From Leptospira terpstrae serovar Hualin str. LT 11-33 = ATCC 700639 (lineage in GTDB: Bacteria > Spirochaetota > Leptospiria > Leptospirales > Leptospiraceae), in the NCBI RefSeq assembly GCF_000332495.1, contig NZ_AOGW02000006.1, positions 186,001 to 250,000 of the forward strand: a DNA stretch of 64,000 nt, in the 5' to 3' direction. Of the stretch, positions 57,359-64,000 are shown piece by piece (within the stretch, counting starts at the first letter, position 1; every line of letters begins with the position of its first letter). The notes beneath the pieces are model-generated. The model saw only the letters and a program-made list of their open reading frames with translations, was not told where the DNA came from and did no database searches. The translations under genes were made by a program, and so were the position numbers.

Positions 57359-59068
57359 ATGCACGGGGAAGAATCACTACTACAAGACATAGGTCTCAGT
57401 ATTATTTTCGCAACAGTCTTAAGTCACATCGCCAGAGTCCTCAAACAGCCGTTAATTTTAGGTTATATTATCGGTGGAGCAATGCTCGGGAAAGAAATGG
57501 GATTTGAACTTGTCACAAACGAAGCAAGTATAGAACTCATTTCCGAAATTGGACTTATTCTTTTGTTATTCATCATTGGACTCGAAATCAATTTAGCAGA
57601 ACTTGCGAAAATGGGCAAGGCCATGTTTACCTTAGGTATCCTCCAATTTACACTTTCTGTTGCCTTTGTTTATTCCGTTTTTCCTTTTTTTGGTCTTTCT
57701 ATTGGTTCTGAAAAATTTGACCTTCTTTACATTGCCGTTGCCCTTTCTTTAAGTTCCACTCTCATTGTTGTGAAACTTTTACAAGACAAAGTGGAGATCA
57801 ATACACTCTCTGGTAAGTTAACCGTTGGGGTTTTGGTATTCCAAGACATCTGGGCTATTTTGTTTATGGGGGTCCAACCCAACCTCAACAATCCAGAAAT
57901 ATTAAAAATTCTAACCTCTGTCGGAATCATTGTCCTATTAATTGCCTTTAGTTTTAGCGTCAGCAGGTATGTTCTCGCAAGGTTATACAAAGCCTGCGCT
58001 AGTAGCCCCGAATTAATACTACTAACATCGATTATGTGGTGTTTTCTTGTCTGCGGAATTGCTGGAGAAGCAGGACTTTCCAAAGAAATGGGTGCCCTCG
58101 TTGCTGGTATGAGTATCGCTGCCTTCCCTTATGGTGCAGATGTAATTTCCAAACTCATTGGGATTCGAGATTTTTTTGTTACTTTATTTTTCGTAGCTTT
58201 AGGACTAAAAGTTCCTCTTCCTAGTTTAGAAGTGATTGGATTATCTGCAGCAATCATTGCTCTCATGTTATTTGTAAGAATGATTACCATCGCCCCAGTC
58301 ATCATCAAACTAAACAAAGGGGTTCGCAATGGATTCCTCACTGCCCTTAACTTGGCACAAATTTCAGAATTCTCTCTCGTTATCTTAGCGTTAGGTGCTG
58401 GATTTGAACACATCACTCCAAAACTACAGGCAGTGATTCTTACATCGACCATTATCGCCTCGGTTCTTTCCACATACATCATTATGTTCAACCATGACAT
58501 TGCTGCCACCTTAGAAAGACTGCTCGCTCGTGTGGGAATCTCCGACCAAACCGAAGAGTCATCCAAAGAGGATAAGGCAGGTCACAGTGGGCACGGAGGA
58601 CATGGAGACGGTATGGTGCGAGATATCATTGTCCTTGGATACTTTCGGATTGCACGAGCCTTTGTGGAATACTTAGAAGACTTATCGCCATCTCTCATCA
58701 AACGTATCATCATTGCTGACTATAATCCAGCATTCAAAGAAGAACTTACAAACAAAGGATTCCAGTGGGCTTATGCCGATCTTGCTCATCCCGATTCCTT
58801 ATCTCATATTGGACTTCATGATGCTTCGATGGTCATTTGTACCATCTCTGATTCTTTTTTGAAAGGAACCAATAACAACCGTTTGCTTTCCACACTGAGT
58901 AAACTGGCGCCCAATGCAAAAATTATTTTAACCAGTGATGAACCGGGAGAGGCAAAAAAATTAGTAAGTGATGGAGCACAAAAGGTTATCGTACCGGGTG
59001 TCATCACCGGTGAATTTTTATATGATTATATTTCTCGGGGAATGAGGAATAACGAAAGAGTGGTGTAG
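57359..59068 (+). CDS. Kef-type cation/proton antiporter with TrkA-N domain
   Basis: CPA2-family K+ efflux or Na+/H+ antiporter. 569 residues: twelve spans, with the conserved KQPLILGYIIGGAMLG and FIIGLEINLAEL in the first half. A His/Gly-rich linker (HSGHGGHGDG, about 408-417) leads into a C-terminal TrkA-N domain. Its nucleotide loop reads LGYFRIA, replacing two glycines of GxGxxG, so NAD binding is doubtful. No KefF-like partner. The strong GAAGG ribosome site precedes ATG 57359. Confidence 0.85.
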   Translation: MHGEESLLQDIGLSIIFATVLSHIARVLKQPLILGYIIGGAMLGKEMGFELVTNEASIELISEIGLILLLFIIGLEINLAELAKMGKAMFTLGILQFTLSVAFVYSVFPFFGLSIGSEKFDLLYIAVALSLSSTLIVVKLLQDKVEINTLSGKLTVGVLVFQDIWAILFMGVQPNLNNPEILKILTSVGIIVLLIAFSFSVSRYVLARLYKACASSPELILLTSIMWCFLVCGIAGEAGLSKEMGALVAGMSIAAFPYGADVISKLIGIRDFFVTLFFVALGLKVPLPSLEVIGLSAAIIALMLFVRMITIAPVIIKLNKGVRNGFLTALNLAQISEFSLVILALGAGFEHITPKLQAVILTSTIIASVLSTYIIMFNHDIAATLERLLARVGISDQTEESSKEDKAGHSGHGGHGDGMVRDIIVLGYFRIARAFVEYLEDLSPSLIKRIIIADYNPAFKEELTNKGFQWAYADLAHPDSLSHIGLHDASMVICTISDSFLKGTNNNRLLSTLSKLAPNAKIILTSDEPGEAKKLVSDGAQKVIVPGVITGEFLYDYISRGMRNNERVV

Positions 59069-59138
59069 TCATTTTTTCGTTACTAAGTGAAGTAGAATCA
59101 AATTGTCTTAAGTTATAAGAAAATAAATATCGAAAATA

Positions 59139-59160
59139 AGCCGGCACATTCATGCCGGCT
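59139..59160 (-). terminator. Hairpin downstream of the alcohol dehydrogenase
   Basis: A perfect 8-bp GC-rich stem AGCCGGCA / TGCCGGCT around a 6-base loop. On the minus strand TTATTTTC follows, so it fits as terminator of the dehydrogenase gene, which ends at 59214. It also lies 70 bp after the antiporter and may stop transcription from both sides, though the plus-strand side has no T run. Confidence 0.65.
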
Positions 59161-59213
59161 ATTCAACTAATTGGAAGTTAAATTACTCCCTTTTCAGAAA
59201 TGAATCTAAGGAT

Positions 59214-60263
59214 TTAGATTTTTCCCATATCAATCACAAACCGATAACGAATGTCACTGTTTAACACTCTCGCATAAGCCTCGTTTACCTGTTTTGGTTG
59301 GATAAGTTCAATCTCTGGGGTAATGTTATGTTTGCCACAAAAGTCTAACATTTCTTGCGTTTCTTTGATCGAACCGATCACGGATCCAGCAAAATTCCTT
59401 CTCATCATAATCAGTGGAAAAGGGTGAATCGAAAGTGGTTTTTCGGGTGCACCCACAGACACGAGAGTTCCGTCCATTTTGAGTAATCCAAAATATTCTG
59501 CCATATTCAAATCAGCAGAAGATATCGTATTGATGATTAAATCAAAACGAAGTGCATTTCCTTGGAATACCCCCGATTCTTTGGTAAAAAGAAAATAGTC
59601 AGCACCCAATTTTTTTGCATCTTGTTCTTTACTCACAGATCCACTAAGAACTGTCACTTCTGCTCCCATTGCTTTTGCAAGTTTGACTGCCATATGTCCT
59701 AGACCACCAAGGCCCATCACAGCTACCTTTTTACCTGGCCCTGTTTTCCAATGATTTAATGGAGAGTATGTGGTGATTCCTGCACACAATAGCGGTGCTG
59801 CTTTGTCTAGTGGAAGATTGTCTGGAATTCGTAAAACAAAATCTTCATTCACAACAATTACATCAGAATATCCACCTTGTGTGATAGTAGATCCATCTTT
59901 TTCCAAAGAACCGTAAGTCAGAGTATTTCCTGAAATACAATATTGTTCCATATCCTCTTTACAATGTGCGCATTCCCGACAGGAATCCACCATACAACCA
60001 ACTCCCACTCGGTCGCCTATCTTGTATTTGGTGACTTTTGAAACTACGGTTTTCACAATACCGGCAATTTCATGTCCAGGCACCATAGGGAATGCAGCTC
60101 CAAAACCCCATTCATCACGCGTCATGTGTTTATCTGAATGACAAATCCCACTATATTTGATATCGAGAACAACATCATATTCTTTTGGATCTCTTCTTTC
60201 AAAACTATAGGGAACAAGAGCTTCTTTTGATTTTAATGCAGCGATTCCTTTTGCTTTTATCAT
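59214..60263 (-). CDS. Zinc-dependent NAD(P) alcohol dehydrogenase
   Basis: 349 residues of the cinnamyl-alcohol/YahK-type medium-chain dehydrogenase family. Catalytic zinc: CHSDKH region with GHE (MVPGHEIAG). The structural zinc uses CMVDSCRECAHCKEDMEQYC. The Rossmann fingerprint is VMGLGGLGHMA. YahK-like enzymes reduce broad aldehydes with NADPH. It is divergent from an AraC-type gene that probably controls it. Substrate unknown. Confidence 0.9.
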   Translation of the reverse strand: MIKAKGIAALKSKEALVPYSFERRDPKEYDVVLDIKYSGICHSDKHMTRDEWGFGAAFPMVPGHEIAGIVKTVVSKVTKYKIGDRVGVGCMVDSCRECAHCKEDMEQYCISGNTLTYGSLEKDGSTITQGGYSDVIVVNEDFVLRIPDNLPLDKAAPLLCAGITTYSPLNHWKTGPGKKVAVMGLGGLGHMAVKLAKAMGAEVTVLSGSVSKEQDAKKLGADYFLFTKESGVFQGNALRFDLIINTISSADLNMAEYFGLLKMDGTLVSVGAPEKPLSIHPFPLIMMRRNFAGSVIGSIKETQEMLDFCGKHNITPEIELIQPKQVNEAYARVLNSDIRYRFVIDMGKI

Positions 60264-60424
60264 TTGTTTATCTTACCTTTTTGAATTAGCAGTAGTCTCA
60301 TGGTTGCATAATACTCTAATTATAAGTTTAAACCAATACACAGAAGTCTATTTTCTTGCCTAATTCTACAAAATGCAAAATAATCTCTTGTTATTTAGAA
60401 CTTTCGGAGTTTCATAGGAAAGAT

Positions 60425-61312
60425 ATGGGCCAGGTAGAAGAAAATAACAAAAACATAGTCAAACATTTAGAATCTCTTTTGCCCAAACCTGGCAACTTGG
60501 AAACCGGGATTCCCGGCCTCACTTTGTTTCGGATCAACGAGTCGTTTGTTCGAGTGCCAATGACTTATCACCCACGCATCATCCTGATGGCCCAAGGATC
60601 CAAACGAGTTTTTTTAGGGGAAGATACCTTTTCTTATGATCCCTCACAATACCTAGTACTTTCCGTTCCCATTCCCCTGGAATGTGATGCTGTTGCCGAT
60701 GAGAATAAACCCATTTTGGGATTTGCAATCGACGTAGACCCTCAAGAAGTGGCCGAAATACTACTGTTAAGTGATGATACAAAGTATTCTGGGGAAACCA
60801 TACCACGAGGAATTTATGGAGCCAGTGTATCAAAAGAAATTTCAAATGCTTCTTTGCGTCTCATTCAATCCTTGTTTTCCAAAACAGATCTTCGTGTTTT
60901 AGGAAAGTCCATCGTTCGAGAAATCATTTATCGTGTGTTAATTGGAGAAAATGGAGAGACTTTACAAGCATTGGCTCATCGGAATCGAAAATTTTTCCAA
61001 ATTGCACAAATACTAAATCGGATTCATAAAGAATATGCAGAAGAGTTTGACATCAATGAATTAGCATTCAGTGCAGGTATGAGCACATCCAACTTTCACA
61101 ATTGTTTTAAAACAGTGACAAATACTTCTCCATTACAATACATAAAAGCCGTAAGATTACAAAAAGCTCGGAGTTTAATGTTAACAGAAGGAACGAACGC
61201 CATCACAGCAGCACAAAAAGTTGGATATGAAAGTCCTTCTCAATTTAGTAGAGAATACAAACGGTACTTTGGCGTTTCACCAGCCAAAGACCAGGTGCAG
61301 TTAGCTATCTAA
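60425..61312 (+). CDS. AraC-family transcriptional regulator
   Basis: 295 residues from ATG 60425, with AGGAA five bases upstream; a TTG at 60356 is open but has no such site. The N-terminal cupin-like ligand domain (about 20-180, RVPMTYHPRIILMAQG and PIPLECDAVADE) is of the AraC_N type usually next to dehydrogenases. The C-terminal double helix-turn-helix has ELAFSAGMSTSNFHNCFK and AAQKVGYESPSQFSREYKRYFG. Divergent from the alcohol dehydrogenase. It ends overlapping kdsB by 4 bases, tail to tail. Confidence 0.9.
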   Translation: MGQVEENNKNIVKHLESLLPKPGNLETGIPGLTLFRINESFVRVPMTYHPRIILMAQGSKRVFLGEDTFSYDPSQYLVLSVPIPLECDAVADENKPILGFAIDVDPQEVAEILLLSDDTKYSGETIPRGIYGASVSKEISNASLRLIQSLFSKTDLRVLGKSIVREIIYRVLIGENGETLQALAHRNRKFFQIAQILNRIHKEYAEEFDINELAFSAGMSTSNFHNCFKTVTNTSPLQYIKAVRLQKARSLMLTEGTNAITAAQKVGYESPSQFSREYKRYFGVSPAKDQVQLAI

Positions 61313-62049
61313 ATCAAACCCTTTCGTTTGAATTCAGCGATTACCACTTCTAAATCGGCAGGAGAATCCACACCAAGATTGGCTTTATCAGAAAGATACA
61401 CTCCAATCGTAGATCCATTCTGTAAGGCACGGAGTTGTTCTAAAGACTCTACCGTCTCCCAATCGGAAGCCGGTAGTTGGTTATAATTCATTAAAAAATC
61501 CCGTTCGTAAGCATAGATTCCTAGATGTCTAAAATACTTAGCGTCCCCTTTAAAAGAGGCAGGGATGGGAGAACGAGAAAAATAATTGGCACGTCCGTTT
61601 CTATCAAAGACCACCTTCACTTTGTTAGGATCTTTTGAATCTTCGGCTTCGGTAAAAGGAACAGCTGCTGTAGCCATTTCCCAATTTCTATGTTTTATTT
61701 TTAATCCCACCACTCCATCGATGAGTGTGGCTTCCATACCCGGTTCGTCTCCTTGGATATTGACTATGATTCCATAGTTTGGATATTTTTCTGCGACTTC
61801 AATAATGCGGTCTGTCCCGGTAGGATGGTCGGGACTGGTAAGTACAGATTCCCCGCCAAAGGATAAAACAACCTCATGGATTCGTTTGTCATCGGTTGCG
61901 ACCACCAAACGGTGAAAAGATTTTGAAAGGGAAGCATGATGGTAAGTCCACTGGATCATTGGTTTTGTACCAATGAGGGCCAGTGGTTTTCCGGGAAGCC
62001 TTGTGCTCGCGTAGCGAGCAGGGATCACACCTAGGATTTGGTCGGACAT
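61309..62049 (-). CDS. kdsB: CMP-KDO synthetase
   Basis: 3-deoxy-manno-octulosonate cytidylyltransferase, activating KDO for lipopolysaccharide. 246 residues: VIPARYASTRLPGKPL, VATDD, NIQGDEPG and the metal-binding HLGIYAYERDF region. It is complete. Its presence means an LPS-bearing outer membrane. It lies 4 bp downstream of fliL in the same direction, so the flagellar and LPS genes share a transcript. Confidence 0.93.
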   Translation of the reverse strand: MSDQILGVIPARYASTRLPGKPLALIGTKPMIQWTYHHASLSKSFHRLVVATDDKRIHEVVLSFGGESVLTSPDHPTGTDRIIEVAEKYPNYGIIVNIQGDEPGMEATLIDGVVGLKIKHRNWEMATAAVPFTEAEDSKDPNKVKVVFDRNGRANYFSRSPIPASFKGDAKYFRHLGIYAYERDFLMNYNQLPASDWETVESLEQLRALQNGSTIGVYLSDKANLGVDSPADLEVVIAEFKRKGLI

Positions 62050-62053
62050 AGTC

Positions 62054-62581
62054 CTAGTTTACCAAGAACTCGGTAAAGTAAACCTCTTTGATTTTTCCAT
62101 TTGTCAAAATGTGATTTAAGTGGGCTTTGATCTCCTCACGTAAATCCAATTGGTTGGTAATGGATTTTAAATCATCTTTTGTTTTACGAGCAATGACTAA
62201 GTTGATAATGTTTTGCATTTGAGCCACACGTGCGGCAAGTTCCGCAGAAAGTGCTGGTTGGCCTGATTCAAATCCAAGTGACATTTTTAACTTAACAAAG
62301 TGTGATTCACCAACATCCGAAGTATTTACTCTAAATTCTTCTTGAAATGTGTAAACTTCCAAAGGAGGGGGAGCTTTCACAAGAGAGATATTCTTTTGTT
62401 GTTTGAACACACTCGTTGCCGTCTTTTGAGCAACAAACATCGATATAACGGTTACAATGATAATCCCGAAAATTGCTGCAGCGATGTACAATAACCATTT
62501 TACAATGGGGGACATCCCTGCAGAGGCGGAACTACCTTCGGCTAACCCACCTTCTTCTTCATCTACTTCACGGTCACCCAT
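62054..62581 (-). CDS. fliL: Flagellar basal-body protein FliL
   Basis: 175 residues. One N-terminal membrane span (about 29-50), then the periplasmic stomatin-like domain: VYTFQEEFRVNTSDVGESHFVKLKMSLGF and IKEVYFTEFLVN at the C-terminus, typical of FliL. FliL surrounds the stator units in the periplasm and supports torque. It is 1 bp downstream of motB, in the order motA-motB-fliL. Confidence 0.9.
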   Translation of the reverse strand: MGDREVDEEEGGLAEGSSASAGMSPIVKWLLYIAAAIFGIIIVTVISMFVAQKTATSVFKQQKNISLVKAPPPLEVYTFQEEFRVNTSDVGESHFVKLKMSLGFESGQPALSAELAARVAQMQNIINLVIARKTKDDLKSITNQLDLREEIKAHLNHILTNGKIKEVYFTEFLVN

Positions 62582-62582
62582 G

Positions 62583-63416
62583 TTAAAATTCTCCTTCTAC
62601 ATTTGTTTCAGTGTTCGGTAAACGAGTGTCAGGTAAGCCGTATTTGCTTTCCCCTGGCGCACGTTTTGTAGACTTCTCGGTTAGGATGATGATATCCACT
62701 CTTCGGTTGAAAGCTTTAGCTTCCGGTGTACCTTCATTTTCTAATACAAGAGGTCTATAGGATCCAAAACTTACAGCTTGGAACCAACTTGGTTCAATTT
62801 CTTCGGAATTGATCATAAATACAGTAGCATTGACAGCTCGAGCTCCCGCCAAATCCCAGTTATTGATATATTCTCTTTCTTCTCTTCCGGGTCGGTTCAC
62901 AGGATTGACAGCATCATCATCACTATGTCCTTCCACTCGAACAAATCGTTCGAGTCCTTTGATAAGACCCGCCGCCTTACGTAACGTTTCTCGAATGGTT
63001 GGTGTTAAGATCGCGGAACCTGGATAAAAATAATCAGCACCAACAAGAGAGATCACAAGTCCTCTTTCATTTTCAGAAATACGAACTTTTCCAGCTTCTA
63101 CTTCCGGTTTAAACACTTCATGAGCATCTTTTTTTGCTTTGGAAAGGTTACGTCCCACAACTTGAGAAGGTAGGGATTCAATTTGCATACCCATCTCTTC
63201 TAATGAACCTTTGGAAAGAGTTTGTCCCCCAGTGAAAAATCCTGTTGTGGATTTGAATGCAGATAGAATGATCTGCATCTCCTTTGCATCAGTTTTTCCT
63301 GTTGTATACAAAAGGATAAAGAAACAAAGAAGAAGTGTCACCATGTCCCCGTAAGTTGCCATGAACTCGGGAACTTTTTGGATACACTCAGGACATTTTT
63401 CTTTTTTAGACGCCAT
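62583..63416 (-). CDS. motB: Flagellar motor stator protein MotB
   Basis: 277 residues. The N-terminal span contains the proton-carrying Asp24 in ATYGDMVTLLLCFFILLY. The C-terminal OmpA-like peptidoglycan-binding domain has VRVEGHSDDDAV and FNRRVDIIIL. The charge and aromatic pattern matches spirochaetal MotB. It is preceded by motA with a 10-bp gap. Confidence 0.94.
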   Translation of the reverse strand: MASKKEKCPECIQKVPEFMATYGDMVTLLLCFFILLYTTGKTDAKEMQIILSAFKSTTGFFTGGQTLSKGSLEEMGMQIESLPSQVVGRNLSKAKKDAHEVFKPEVEAGKVRISENERGLVISLVGADYFYPGSAILTPTIRETLRKAAGLIKGLERFVRVEGHSDDDAVNPVNRPGREEREYINNWDLAGARAVNATVFMINSEEIEPSWFQAVSFGSYRPLVLENEGTPEAKAFNRRVDIIILTEKSTKRAPGESKYGLPDTRLPNTETNVEGEF

Positions 63417-63426
63417 GGTTTAGGTA

Positions 63427-64000
63427 TTAATCTCCGTCGTCTTTGAGTGCAGTTCTTTCTGCTGGAGTTAAGAAACTCGCCAACTTCTCTTTTACAATTC
63501 GTGGGTTGTCCCCAGATTGAATGGATAATGTTCCTTCTACCATCACTTGTTTGATTACCAGTTCATCTTCCGATCTTCTTGTAAGTTTTCTTACAACCGG
63601 CGCTGCAAATAAGTTTTGTGCTAACGATCCGTAAAGTGTTGTAATAAGGGCTGTCGCCATACCTTGTCCAATGGCACTCGCATCCCCACCACCTAAGTTC
63701 TTTAACATCCCCACAAGACCCACCAGGGTCCCAAGCATCCCAAACCCTGGCGCAAAACCAGCGTAAGCATCCCACCAAGCACGACCATAAGCATGCCTTG
63801 TAGCAGTGTTCCCAATTTCGGTTTCCATAATATTTCGAACCAGTTCTGGGTCTGTTCCATCCACAACCAGTTGGATTCCCTTCTTTAAAAATTCTTCAGG
63901 AAGTTCATTGATATCATCTTCTAATGCAAGAAGACCTTCCCTACGTGCCTTTTCAGAAAAACTAACAAGCGTTGTAATAAGACCAGGAAGGTCTGAGGGA
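63427..64000 (-). CDS. motA: Flagellar motor stator protein MotA (partial, N-terminus beyond the window)
   Basis: The frame is open through the right edge, so the first part is missing; about 190 residues are visible. ARREGLLALE is the MotA signature. The C-terminal half has spans GFAPGFGMLGTLVGLVGML and GMATALITTLYGSLAQN, with the conserved Pro pair (GFAPGFG, AAPV). MotA and MotB together form the proton channel driving flagellar rotation. Confidence 0.92.
   Translation of the reverse strand, partial: PSDLPGLITTLVSFSEKARREGLLALEDDINELPEEFLKKGIQLVVDGTDPELVRNIMETEIGNTATRHAYGRAWWDAYAGFAPGFGMLGTLVGLVGMLKNLGGGDASAIGQGMATALITTLYGSLAQNLFAAPVVRKLTRRSEDELVIKQVMVEGTLSIQSGDNPRIVKEKLASFLTPAERTALKDDGD

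Overview
The window reads as chromosomal DNA of a Leptospira, probably of the saprophytic (L. biflexa-like) clade. This is inferred from gene content. A motA-motB-fliL flagellar motor cluster sits beside kdsB, so the cell has a KDO-containing LPS, unlike Borrelia or Treponema. PAS/GAF sensor kinases, predicted lipoproteins with loose spirochaetal lipoboxes, standalone 'fungal-type' acyltransferase chemistry and AT-rich spacers all fit. I see no insertion sequence, prophage, CRISPR array or rRNA. One tRNA gene (tRNA-Gln, TTG) is present.

Layout. 1-6.1 kb: a truncated GHKL-like gene and thrC on the minus strand, then a plus-strand envelope run lepB - PASTA penicillin-binding protein - DUF115 protein. 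6.1-14.6 kb: a minus-strand run read valS - purD - unknown - prfB - GAF/AAA+ regulator - OmpA-like protein. 14.7-18.2 kb: a small ORF with its own terminator, two exported redox-like proteins, a flavin monooxygenase and an M23 peptidase. 18.2-20.2 kb: a PilZ-like protein and an SSS symporter. 20.24-20.94 kb: a 700-bp non-genic stretch holding a 47-codon ORF and a 305-nt, apparently pseudoknotted RNA-like element. 20.9-29.5 kb: a long plus-strand housekeeping run (FAS-I-type acyltransferase, WYL regulator, ispE, tRNA-Gln, glmU N-domain, prs, rplY, pth, ftsH, EVE). 29.5-35 kb: a kinase/regulator pair, a CAP-domain lipoprotein, a second lipoprotein and a DASS transporter. 35-41.5 kb: lipid metabolism (a GpsA-PlsB fusion, DUF4442 thioesterase-like protein, acyl-CoA dehydrogenase) plus two transporters. 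41.6-48.9 kb: a J-domain gene broken at an A9 tract, YceI, a membrane protein, SanA-like, M23, ligA and a nucleotidyltransferase. 48.9-52.1 kb: an accessory patch (ArsR/SRPBCC/GFA operon, an AAC(3)-I-like acetyltransferase, DUF1801, YceI). 52.2-57.3 kb: a type-I-secretion-like ABC/HlyD/TolC operon. 57.4-61.3 kb: a Kef antiporter, an alcohol dehydrogenase and its divergent AraC regulator. 61.3-64 kb: kdsB, fliL, motB and a truncated motA.

The most unusual points are several recognisable proteins that have lost the residues defining their activity. The pth homologue lacks its catalytic His and most other active-site residues. The ABC ATPase of the secretion operon has none of its nucleotide-handling motifs. 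The AAA+ regulator has no GAFTGA loop and an altered Walker B. The 305-nt element has crossed long-range helices inside a closing 10-bp stem, a topology like RNase P RNA but with most of that RNA's conserved bases absent. The gpsA-plsB fusion, the fungal-FAS-type acyltransferase and an ArsR operon with its operator inside the promoter spacer are also worth following up. All family assignments come from reading motifs by eye; no database search was possible.
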